From Treponema sp. (GTDB lineage: Bacteria; Spirochaetota; Spirochaetia; Treponematales; Rectinemataceae), in the NCBI GenBank assembly GCA_012516755.1, contig JAAYWE010000275.1, positions 1 through 20,191 on the forward strand: a stretch of 20,191 bases of DNA. The letters are read 5' to 3'. Of the stretch, positions 15,041 to 20,191 are shown piece by piece. Position 1 is the first letter of the stretch; every line of letters starts with the position of its first letter. The translations under genes and the position numbers were made by a program. The notes under the pieces were generated by a model. That model was not told where the DNA came from. It made no database searches and worked only from the letters and a program-made list of their open reading frames with translations.

Positions 15041-15802
15041 TCATCTAGCTAGCCAGCCACCATCGACAGCAATAGTATACCCATTCACATAGTTGCTTGC
15101 TGGTGATGCTAAGAAGACTGCGGCGCCTTTGACATCCTCAGGCGTTCCCCATCGACCCGCTGGTATACGACTTAGGATCTCCGCTGATCGCTCTCTATCC
15201 GCTCTCAGTTCTGCCGTATTGTTAGTTGCCATATAGCCTGGAGCAATTGCGTTTACATTGATATGATATTTAGCCCATTCGTTGGCCAATAACCTTGTAA
15301 GACCCATCACAGCACTTTTCGAAGCTGTATAAGACGGAACTCTTATACCTCCTTGAAATGAAAGCATGGATGCGATGTTGATGATCTTTCCTCCCGTCCC
15401 TTGTTCGATATATTTCCGCGCAACTGCCTGGCTGAAGAAAAATACTGTCTTTACATTCAGGTCCATGACCTCGTCCCAATCCTTCTCATTAAACTTAATT
15501 GCATCCTCTCGCCTAATAGTCCCAGCATTATTGATAAGAATATCCACTCGTCCAAAAGCACTTATAGTCTTATCTAAGATGCTCTGAATTGGTTCTATTG
15601 TCAGAAGGTTAGCTACGATCTCCAAGTACTTACACCCTTGCGCCTCTATGATGCTAGCCGTTTCTTTTGATGGCACATAATCTACTCCCACAACATCGGC
15701 TCCAGCTTCTGCTAGCGCGATGCTCATTCCCTGTCCGAGACCAGTCGAACTACCTGTGACAATCGCCACTCTGCCATCGAGCCTAAATTCATCCAAAATC
15801 AT
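15041..15802 (-). CDS. kduD: 2-deoxy-D-gluconate 3-dehydrogenase / 5-keto-4-deoxyuronate reductase (SDR)
   Basis: Short-chain dehydrogenase of 253 residues, the same length as E. coli KduD. It reduces 2,5-diketo-3-deoxygluconate (DKII) to KDG with NAD(P)H. Seen are the nucleotide motif GSSTGLGQG (about 16-24), NNAG, the catalytic Ser in NIASMLSF, and YTASK (Tyr and Lys). The C-terminal ASPASNYVNGYTIAVDGGW is typical. I chose ATG 15802 because AAGGAG lies 7 nt upstream and the product then matches the family length; the open frame runs 23 codons further up. It follows kduI by 28 bp and is surely in one operon. The exact substrate is inferred from its kduI partner and close resemblance; SDR membership is certain. 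Confidence 0.92.
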   Translation of the reverse strand: MILDEFRLDGRVAIVTGSSTGLGQGMSIALAEAGADVVGVDYVPSKETASIIEAQGCKYLEIVANLLTIEPIQSILDKTISAFGRVDILINNAGTIRREDAIKFNEKDWDEVMDLNVKTVFFFSQAVARKYIEQGTGGKIINIASMLSFQGGIRVPSYTASKSAVMGLTRLLANEWAKYHINVNAIAPGYMATNNTAELRADRERSAEILSRIPAGRWGTPEDVKGAAVFLASPASNYVNGYTIAVDGGWLAR

Positions 15803-15830
15803 GTCTTTTCTCCTTTTAAAACAGATCTCT

Positions 15831-16661
15831 TTAACGTAGATCAGCCATTTCCACATTATCCATATCATCAAATGTCTGGTTTTCTCCAGCCATGCCCCAA
15901 ATAAACGTATATTTGCCAGTTCCTACTCCTGCATGAATGGACCAGCTCGGACTTATTACGGCTTGCTCGTTTCGTACCACAATATGACGCGTTTCCTGAG
16001 GCTTGCCCATCAAATGGAATACTACTTTATCATCTGGCATATCAAAATACAGATATACCTCCATCCGCCTCTCGTGTGTATGCACTGGCATTGTGTTCCA
16101 GACACTCCCTTCTGAAAAAGTCGTCATGCCCATTACAAGCTGACATGTTTCAAGGACTGTTGGATGAATATATTGATTGATCACTCTTTTGTTGCACTCC
16201 TCATCACTACCCAACGCCACATGGTTGGCTTGATCAAGAGTGATAAGCCTAGTTTTGCATGCTCTATGAGCAGGTGCACTATTGAAATAGAATTTCGCCG
16301 GCTCCTTAGGATTCTTGCTTGAAAATGCTACATTTTTTGAACCCATCGAGACATATATTGCATCCCGTTGTCCAATATCATGGATAGTACCATCTACCTC
16401 GACAAACCCCTCTCCTCCGATATTTATAATTCCCATCTCTCGTCGCTCTAAAAAAAACTCTGTCCCCAATTCCTTGCTCACTGGCAACGCAAGAGGGACG
16501 GAGGTTGGGACAATGCCTCCAATTATCATCCTATCTACATGGCTATAGATGGCTGTCATCTCTCCAACAATAAAAACCTTCTCCACCAGAAACGCATTGC
16601 GCAAATCCTCTGTCCCCATTTTTTTTGCCCACTCAGAATTAATCGCTTCTCGAATTTCCAT
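15831..16661 (-). CDS. kduI: 5-keto-4-deoxyuronate isomerase (DKI isomerase)
   Basis: Cupin-fold zinc enzyme converting 5-keto-4-deoxyuronate (from unsaturated uronates of pectin or glycosaminoglycans) to 2,5-diketo-3-deoxygluconate. Near-identical blocks to E. coli KduI are visible: LRNAFLVEKVF, the metal site VHTHERRMEVYLYF, and PQETRHIVVRNEQAVISPSW. The start is ATG 16661, with AAGGAG 7 nt upstream, giving 276 residues (E. coli has 278); the open frame extends 24 codons further without a ribosome site. Three repeat copies lie near the N-terminus, reading G-T-E-D, V-P-T-S-V-P-L and L-G-T-E-F. The last two flank a segment that differs in sequence and length from the E. coli enzyme between GGI and FFLERRE. 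First gene of the kdu-kdg cluster. Confidence 0.94.
   Translation of the reverse strand: MEIREAINSEWAKKMGTEDLRNAFLVEKVFIVGEMTAIYSHVDRMIIGGIVPTSVPLALPVSKELGTEFFLERREMGIINIGGEGFVEVDGTIHDIGQRDAIYVSMGSKNVAFSSKNPKEPAKFYFNSAPAHRACKTRLITLDQANHVALGSDEECNKRVINQYIHPTVLETCQLVMGMTTFSEGSVWNTMPVHTHERRMEVYLYFDMPDDKVVFHLMGKPQETRHIVVRNEQAVISPSWSIHAGVGTGKYTFIWGMAGENQTFDDMDNVEMADLR
16456..16467 (-). repeat. Dispersed repeat copy, A-form variant, inside kduI
   Basis: GGGGACAGAGTT (one mismatch from GGGGACAGAGGT), sense orientation, read as L-G-T-E-F. It is paired in inverted orientation with the copy at 16495. Confidence 0.65.
16495..16506 (+). repeat. Dispersed repeat copy inside kduI
   Basis: Perfect GGGACGGAGGTT, antisense to kduI, read as P-T-S-V-P. 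It lies 27 bp from the opposite-strand copy at 16456-16467; the two could pair as a hairpin stem. Confidence 0.8.
16606..16617 (-). repeat. Dispersed repeat copy, A-form, near kduI N-terminus
   Basis: GGGGACAGAGGA in sense orientation, read as M-G-T-E-D. The E. coli enzyme has L-D-T-Q-A in the equivalent place, so no length change is seen. Confidence 0.55.
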
Positions 16662-16748
16662 CTTTGCTCCTTGCATCATAAATAATGGAACATAATTTTT
16701 AGGTCTAATGCCTATGTTTAGCATTGCGCCCAAAACGTCCTGTAAATT

Positions 16749-16775
16749 GATTCCACGATATGGAATCCAATTCCA
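16749..16775. promoter_or_regulatory. Candidate IclR-regulator operator, two overlapping palindromes
   Basis: Three alternating half-sites, ATTCCA (16750), TGGAAT (16761) and ATTCCA (16770). They form GATTCCA-N5-TGGAATC (16749-16767, perfect 7-bp arms) and TGGAAT-N3-ATTCCA (16761-16775). The site lies at or just downstream of the predicted kduI transcription start, where binding would block the promoter. Assignment to the neighbouring IclR protein is inference. Confidence 0.65.
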
Positions 16776-16776
16776 T

Positions 16777-16804
16777 ATAATAGCTTGCTTTTCTATCTTG
16801 TCAA
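16777..16804 (-). promoter_or_regulatory. Promoter of the kduI-kduD operon
   Basis: On the minus strand TTGACA (16804-16799), 16-bp spacer, TATTAT (16782-16777). It overlaps the divergent iclR promoter and adjoins the palindromes at 16749-16775. Confidence 0.7.
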
Positions 16805-16813
16805 TACTAAAAT
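16785..16813 (+). promoter_or_regulatory. Promoter of the iclR-type regulator
   Basis: TTGCTT (16785-16790), 17-bp spacer, TAAAAT (16808-16813), giving a leader of about 30 nt. It interlocks with the minus-strand kduI promoter, so the two probably compete. Confidence 0.55.
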
Positions 16814-16850
16814 ATATCTTTATGGTTAGATTAATGAATAAGGAGGCCTT

Positions 16851-17621
16851 ATGGCTGATATGAAAGTACAGTCTCTCGATCGCGCCTTCGATATACTCGA
16901 AATCCTTGCACGGGAGCCAACTGGTCTTACCCTTGTAGAGATCGCTGCAGAGTCAGATCTTCCTCGCAGTACGACTTTTCGTTTGCTTTCTGTTCTTCTC
17001 CAGCGCGATTATGTTCGAAAAGGCCCATACGATAACTTTTATCGCCTGGGACCAGGTTTTATCGAGCTTTCTAGCAACTATCTGAATAGTCTAGAACTCA
17101 AGACAGAATCTGCTCCCTTCATGCGGGAACTAGCATCGTCGTTAGGAACGATCGTATTCCTTGCACGTCGTCAGGGGAATATGATGGTATATATTGATAA
17201 AGAAGATCAGTTCACTAGCCTGAGAAAATATGCAATCATAGGCGAACAAAGGCCTATCTATTGCACATCTCTGGGTAAGGCTCTCATATTAGATATGGAT
17301 GATGATGAAATTCGTAATCTTATCCCCGATACTTTTTTAACGAAATTTGGTCCCAACACGCATATTGATGTGGAATCTCTCATAAAAGATATTCATATTT
17401 GTAAGGCCAGAGGGTGGACTCACGACAATGAGGAGGCAGAGCCTGGAGTAAATTGCGTGGCGGCTCCAATTCGAGACTATCGTGGTCAAATCATCGCTTC
17501 TATCAGCACATCATGGCTTTTGGAAATTCGACCAGAATTGGAGGCGGAAAAAGTCGCCTTATTTGTAGTCAGGGCAGCTAATGAAATATCAAGAACAATG
17601 GGATTTTATGAAAATCTCTGA
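16851..17621 (+). CDS. IclR family transcriptional regulator, probable KdgR-type
   Basis: A 256-residue regulator. The N-terminal winged helix (about 6-62: SLDRAFDILEILA, TLVEIAAESDLPRSTTFRLLSVL, YRLGPG) is followed by the IclR effector domain (about 80-250), with CTSLGKALILDMDD, GWTHDNEEAEPGVNCVAAPIRD and ASISTSW, all typical. The start follows AAGGAGG. It diverges from kduI, with interlocked promoters and a palindromic site between. KdgR, the known IclR-family repressor of pectin degradation, answers to KDG. By position this protein probably represses the kdu/kdg genes in the same way and may also control itself. Effector and DNA target are inferred, not shown. Confidence 0.9.
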   Translation: MADMKVQSLDRAFDILEILAREPTGLTLVEIAAESDLPRSTTFRLLSVLLQRDYVRKGPYDNFYRLGPGFIELSSNYLNSLELKTESAPFMRELASSLGTIVFLARRQGNMMVYIDKEDQFTSLRKYAIIGEQRPIYCTSLGKALILDMDDDEIRNLIPDTFLTKFGPNTHIDVESLIKDIHICKARGWTHDNEEAEPGVNCVAAPIRDYRGQIIASISTSWLLEIRPELEAEKVALFVVRAANEISRTMGFYENL

Positions 17622-17627
17622 AAATTA

Positions 17628-17646
17628 GCAAAAGACCAGGCTTTGC
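17628..17646 (+). terminator. Weak hairpin after the IclR gene
   Basis: GCAAAAG / CTTTGC with a 6-nt loop and one bulged A lies 6 nt after the stop, in the convergent gap to the Nfu gene. There is no clear U-run, so the terminator role is doubtful. Confidence 0.25.
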
Positions 17647-17719
17647 GAAAATAGTAAATCCAATCTAGAACAAATAGAAATTAAGCCGGAGTGCAATTCT
17701 TTCCAGCAACTAGAATTTT

Positions 17720-17944
17720 CTAGGCTTGTTTGACTTCTTTTACCTGTGGCACTGCTTTCTTGAGGTACGCTTCAATGCCTTGCTTGAGAGTCATCATGGA
17801 ATAAGGGCATGCACCGCATGCTCCGGTGAGTCTCACTTTGACCACACCATCATCACTTACAGATACAAGTTCTATATCTCCTCCATCTGCTTTGAGAGAT
17901 GGTCGTACATTTTCTATCGCGGATTTAACCTGTTCGAACAGCAT
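17720..17944 (-). CDS. NifU-like C-terminal domain protein (Nfu Fe-S scaffold/carrier)
   Basis: A 74-residue stand-alone Nfu domain. KADGGDIELVSVSDDGVVKVRL and the CGAC motif (C43, C46) in GACGACPYSMMTLKQGIE are diagnostic; the two cysteines bridge a [4Fe-4S] cluster between two subunits. Such proteins carry clusters to client enzymes; the Fe-S-rich hydrogenase in this window is one conceivable client, though nothing links them directly. Ribosome site AAAGGAGA lies before the ATG at 17944. A minus-strand promoter lies at 17969-17996. The stop codon is overlapped by a small palindrome, CTAGAATTTTCTAG (17710-17723). It is convergent with the IclR gene and divergent from parA. The family is certain and the physiological client unknown. 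Confidence 0.92.
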   Translation of the reverse strand: MLFEQVKSAIENVRPSLKADGGDIELVSVSDDGVVKVRLTGACGACPYSMMTLKQGIEAYLKKAVPQVKEVKQA

Positions 17945-17968
17945 TCATATCTCCTTTATTAAGATTAA

Positions 17969-17996
17969 ATTATCAAATTTGACCAAGATAGGTCAA
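17969..17996 (-). promoter_or_regulatory. Promoter of the Nfu gene with palindromic -35 region
   Basis: On the minus strand TTGACC (17996-17991), 16-bp spacer, GATAAT (17974-17969). The -35 box is one arm of the perfect inverted repeat TTGACC-N6-GGTCAA (17979-17996), so a regulator could bind over the promoter. Confidence 0.55.
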
Positions 17997-18205
17997 GAAG
18001 GCTGGCTAGACTCTTACAAGCTTAGACTTTTCAGTCTTTTATAGACACTCAAGATAGCAACATAATTGAATACCAATAGACAAAACTATTTTGGCATTAT
18101 TTTCGATATGTATGTAATTGTATTAACTGCTTTTTATGCGCTAAACCTGTATAGCTGAAGCTCGATCAATATGTTAGAATCATTTTAGCATATCGGGAAG
18201 GCAGA

Positions 18206-18961
18206 ATGGCTCGTATTATCGTATTTGTCAACCAAAAGGGAGGTGTAGGGAAAACCACGAGTGCTATTAATATTGGTACATCCCTCGCCCTGCAATATAA
18301 AAAAACCCTCCTCATAGACTTCGATCCCCAGGGAAACCTCACATCAGGAATTGGAGGTAAGTTATCCCACACCAATATATATCATGTGATTTCAGGTCTT
18401 GCAGAGATACAGCAAATCATCCAGTCAGTCCCTGTTCCGCGCCTTTTCTTAGCTCCCTCCTCGGTTGACCTCAGTGGTGCAACTATCGAGCTCGTCGATC
18501 GTCCCGACCGGAATGACTATCTAAGACGCGCAATTGCCCCTGTGGTGAATGATTATGAATATATCCTTATAGACTGTCCTCCGTCCCTTGGAGTGCTTAC
18601 GTTGAATGGACTGGCAGCCGCTACAGAAGTCATAATACCCTTGCAGTGCGAATATTTCGCATTAGAGGGACTCTCGCTGATTATCCAGACGATCGGGCTT
18701 GTACAAAAGAGCATCAATCCTTCTTTAAGAATCAATGGCATCCTGCTCACTATGTTTGATGCTCGCACGCGACTTTCTCAAGAAGTTGTCAGGCAAGTAA
18801 CCGAATATTTCAAGGACAAAGTCTTCAAGACAATCATCCCGAGAAATGTCCGTCTCTCAGAAGCTCCATCGCATGGGCTCCCTGCCATTATGTATGATCC
18901 CACCTGCATTGGAGCCAAGAGCTATGAAGCTGTCACAAAGGAGATCATAAACCGTGGCTAA
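18206..18961 (+). CDS. parA: ParA/Soj chromosome partitioning ATPase
   Basis: A 251-residue deviant-Walker ATPase that binds DNA non-specifically and drives origin segregation with ParB. Visible motifs are QKGGVGKTTSAINIG (residues 10-24, signature Lys 11), DFDPQGNLTSGIG (Walker A'), LIDCPPSLGVLTLNGL (Walker B) and IPRNVRLSEAPSHG near the C-terminus. The length is normal and the N-terminus short, as in chromosomal ParA. Ribosome site GGGAAGG precedes the ATG. It overlaps parB by 8 bp, so the two are translationally coupled. The decamer CCTCCGTCCC occurs in the Walker B codons (18578-18587), but that protein sequence is invariant in the family, so I count it as coincidental. No parS site was noticed in the window. 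Confidence 0.96.
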   Translation: MARIIVFVNQKGGVGKTTSAINIGTSLALQYKKTLLIDFDPQGNLTSGIGGKLSHTNIYHVISGLAEIQQIIQSVPVPRLFLAPSSVDLSGATIELVDRPDRNDYLRRAIAPVVNDYEYILIDCPPSLGVLTLNGLAAATEVIIPLQCEYFALEGLSLIIQTIGLVQKSINPSLRINGILLTMFDARTRLSQEVVRQVTEYFKDKVFKTIIPRNVRLSEAPSHGLPAIMYDPTCIGAKSYEAVTKEIINRG

Positions 18962-19865
18962 ATTCGGTCTTGGAAAGGGACTTGGCGCCTTAATTCCCGA
19001 ACATCAGCAATTTTTCGAACAATCTCTTGAAGAAACATCCGCATCTATTGTGAAGCTTGTATCGATAGAAGACCTCATTCCCAATCCAGATCAACCAAGA
19101 AAATCCTTCACTCAGGAATCCTTAGATGAGCTTGCTGAATCTATTCGGCGTCATGGACTCTTGCAGCCGCTTCTCGTTCATCAAGAAAAATCAGGGAAAT
19201 ACATCATTATTGCTGGAGAACGAAGATATCGCGCTGCGCAGATTGCAGGACTGGAGCAACTTCCCGTCATAGTACGGAGTCAGGATGACGAAAACCATCG
19301 CATAGAGCTGTCTCTGGTAGAAAACATTCAGCGTGAAGACCTTGATCCCATCGAAGAAGCTCAAGCTTATGCAAAGCTGATGGAAATAACAGGAGTTACT
19401 CAGGAACGCGTCGCCGAAATGGTGGGCAAAAGCCGCGTCGCTGTCACAAATACTCTTCGCCTGCTTAAGCTTCCAGAAGACATGCAACTTCTGCTCAAAC
19501 AAGGTATTATCAGCGCTGGACACGCCAGAGCTCTTCTTTCCATAGAAGAAGAAAAAGAACGTAGAAAGCTCTTTGAACACATCCAACAGAACAATTTATC
19601 GGTTCGCCAAGCGGAACAAGAAGCTCAAAAAATCCAAAATGCGCTCCGAGGCCAGCGGACAAAATCTAAAAAGCAGCTTGAATCTCTTAAGACAATTGAG
19701 GAAATTCCTCTCGACCCTCTTTTAAAAGAGCTCATGGAAAAACTCATCGAAAGATTGGGTACAAAAGTCGAGATATCAGGTAGCATTGATTCCGGTACCA
19801 TAAAAATTCACTACTTCTCCCAAGAGGATCTTGAGCGAATCTATGAAGTTCTTAAGATTGAATAG
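18954..19865 (+). CDS. parB: ParB/Spo0J chromosome partitioning protein
   Basis: A 303-residue CTP-dependent DNA clamp that loads at parS and spreads. Seen are the short N-terminal ParA-interacting stretch (AKFGLGKGLGALIP), the ParB domain with IEDLIPNPDQPRKSF, the CTP-binding GERRYRAAQIAGL motif (about 83-95) and VENIQREDLDPIEEAQAY, then the HTH (VTQERVAEMVGKSRVAVTNTLRLLKLP, about 149-175). The C-terminal dimerisation region is about 240-303. It follows parA with an 8-bp overlap. The gene is intact, with normal length and no repeat copy inside it. The next frame downstream opens through the tandem repeat at 19928-20016. Confidence 0.96.
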   Translation: MAKFGLGKGLGALIPEHQQFFEQSLEETSASIVKLVSIEDLIPNPDQPRKSFTQESLDELAESIRRHGLLQPLLVHQEKSGKYIIIAGERRYRAAQIAGLEQLPVIVRSQDDENHRIELSLVENIQREDLDPIEEAQAYAKLMEITGVTQERVAEMVGKSRVAVTNTLRLLKLPEDMQLLLKQGIISAGHARALLSIEEEKERRKLFEHIQQNNLSVRQAEQEAQKIQNALRGQRTKSKKQLESLKTIEEIPLDPLLKELMEKLIERLGTKVEISGSIDSGTIKIHYFSQEDLERIYEVLKIE

Positions 19866-19927
19866 AGCTTTCTTGGATAATCAATATTTTCCCCACCAAC
19901 TTAAAACCAATAGAGACAATGGAGTCT

Positions 19928-20016
19928 CTGAGGGACGGAGGTTGAGAGCTGAGATACTAACTGAGGGACGGAGGTTGAAAACTGAGATGCTAACTGAGGG
20001 ACGGAGGTTGAGAGCT
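19928..20016 (+). repeat. 33-bp tandem array built on the dispersed repeat (2.7 units)
   Basis: Units begin at 19928, 19961 and 19994, exactly 33 bp apart. Each starts CTGAGGGACGGAGGTTGA; the remaining 15 bases vary slightly (GAGATACTAA against GAGATGCTAA, for example), and the third unit is cut off after AGAGCT. Cores lie at 19932-19943, 19965-19976 and 19998-20009. Because 33 is a multiple of three, one frame stays open through all units, encoding an 11-residue period (T-E-G-R-R-L-x-x-E-x-L). Confidence 0.92.
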
Positions 20017-20191
20017 TCTCAAGCTGTTATCCGCTTTTTTGCTTTGATCACCATTTTTCTGCTAATCCTTCTTGTGAATCTTCCAGCCCAACAACCGCCA
20101 TCGTCGTCAAGCTTTCAAGGTATAAAGGACATCTCTAGAATAAACTCCCCTCTACCACCATCTTTTAATGCAGTTTTGCCCAAGTGCATTA
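19987..20191 (+). CDS. Start of an exported or membrane-anchored protein (3' end outside window)
   Basis: The frame is open to the window end and would encode at least 68 residues from ATG 19987. The N-terminus MLTEGRRLRASQAVIRF is positively charged, followed by a hydrophobic helix (FFALITIFLLILLVNL, about residues 17-32) and PAQQPPSSSSF, which fits a signal peptide or anchor ahead of a Pro/Ser-rich region. The start is uncertain: the same frame is open upstream through the tandem repeat and into parB. ATG 19987 has GGAGG at 19970-19974, inside a repeat copy, but with a long 12-nt spacing; TTG 19873 is another option without a good ribosome site. If 19987 is right, the repeats provide both the ribosome site and the N-terminal residues. 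I do not recognise the family. Confidence 0.55.
   Translation, partial: MLTEGRRLRASQAVIRFFALITIFLLILLVNLPAQQPPSSSSFQGIKDISRINSPLPPSFNAVLPKCI

Noticed and set aside
15389..15402. Near-match CCTCCCGTCCC in kduD
   Set aside because: It has an extra C, and it encodes the G-T-G-G-K-I-I-N-I-A-S stretch that is standard in short-chain dehydrogenases.
15803..15871. Longer kduD start at 15871
   Set aside because: It would overlap kduI; ATG 15802 has AAGGAG and yields the E. coli length of 253 residues.
16662..16733. Longer kduI start at 16733
   Set aside because: ATG 16661 has AAGGAG at ideal spacing and gives the family's normal length and N-terminus.
18024..18040. Terminator hairpin AGACT-TTTC-AGTCT followed by T residues between nfu and parA
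   Set aside because: The stem has only 5 A+T-rich pairs and lies between divergent genes, where no transcript needs to end.
18578..18588. Exact CCTCCGTCCC decamer in parA as a mobile repeat copy
   Set aside because: It encodes C-P-P-S-L of the Walker B motif, which is invariant in ParA proteins, so the match is explained by protein constraint and codon choice.
1006..20009. Strand-polar signal such as Chi or KOPS
   Set aside because: About 9 copies lie on one strand and 13 on the other within 20 kb, mixed along the window, which lacks the polarity of such signals. A DNA uptake signal is not excluded.
19928..20016. CRISPR array
   Set aside because: The unit is a direct 33-bp tandem without unique spacers, only 2.7 copies, and no cas gene is nearby.
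19928..20016. Iteron or parS-type partition site next to parAB
   Set aside because: The core is not palindromic and is scattered through unrelated genes; it does not resemble TGTTTCACGTGAAACA.

Overview
The window is most likely spirochaetal chromosomal DNA (Treponema-like order, A+T-rich). The clues are the PyrH type (VVGGGYAARQWQ, GIAATRLNAQL, GWKPGFSTD), the unusually long PRPP synthetase, the dnaX-ybaB-recR order next to a putative sensory [FeFe]-hydrogenase, and parAB. The genus is a guess made from recognised protein features, without a database search.

Layout. 1-2669 (+): 3' part of dnaX, then ybaB/ebfC and recR, a conserved DNA replication/repair cluster. 2708-4570 (+): an anti-sigma-type ATPase directly abutting an [FeFe]-hydrogenase-like protein with a sensory-type active site. 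4601-6171 (+): a near-consensus promoter and an (alpha/alpha)6-barrel glycoside hydrolase. 6325-8785 (-): pyrH and a RocB-like M20 peptidase. 8786-10856: an accessory patch with a gene-free stretch, an intact REP-associated tyrosine (Y1/HUH) transposase (RAYT), and a decayed IS3-type element. 10857-12185 (+): PRPP synthetase. 12240-16661 (-): kduI-kduD-yhcH-kdgA-kdgK, which together convert 5-keto-4-deoxyuronate from pectin or other uronates to pyruvate and glyceraldehyde-3-phosphate. A divergent IclR regulator sits at 16851-17621 (+), with overlapping promoters and palindromes between. 17720-17944 (-): Nfu-type Fe-S scaffold. 18206-19865 (+): parA and parB. 19928-20191: a tandem repeat running into the start of a membrane-anchored or exported protein.

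The most striking signal is a short non-palindromic sequence, GGGACGGAGG(TT), with a sister form GGGACAGAGG. The decamer occurs 15 times (one probably coincidental, in parA) and the A form 5 times, plus several one-mismatch copies. Chance predicts about 0.04 copies of a given decamer in 20 kb, both strands. Copies lie between genes and inside at least eight protein-coding genes, on both strands and in every reading frame; the unit has no stop codon in any of the six frames. Several intragenic copies fall where the protein appears longer than, or locally different from, its family (RecR, PyrH, the hydrogenase, KduI). Three copies form a 33-bp tandem array after parB. One intact RAYT lies in the same window. 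I propose, as inference, that this is a RAYT-associated, protein-tolerated mobile micro-repeat. An uptake signal or another motif under selection is the main alternative.
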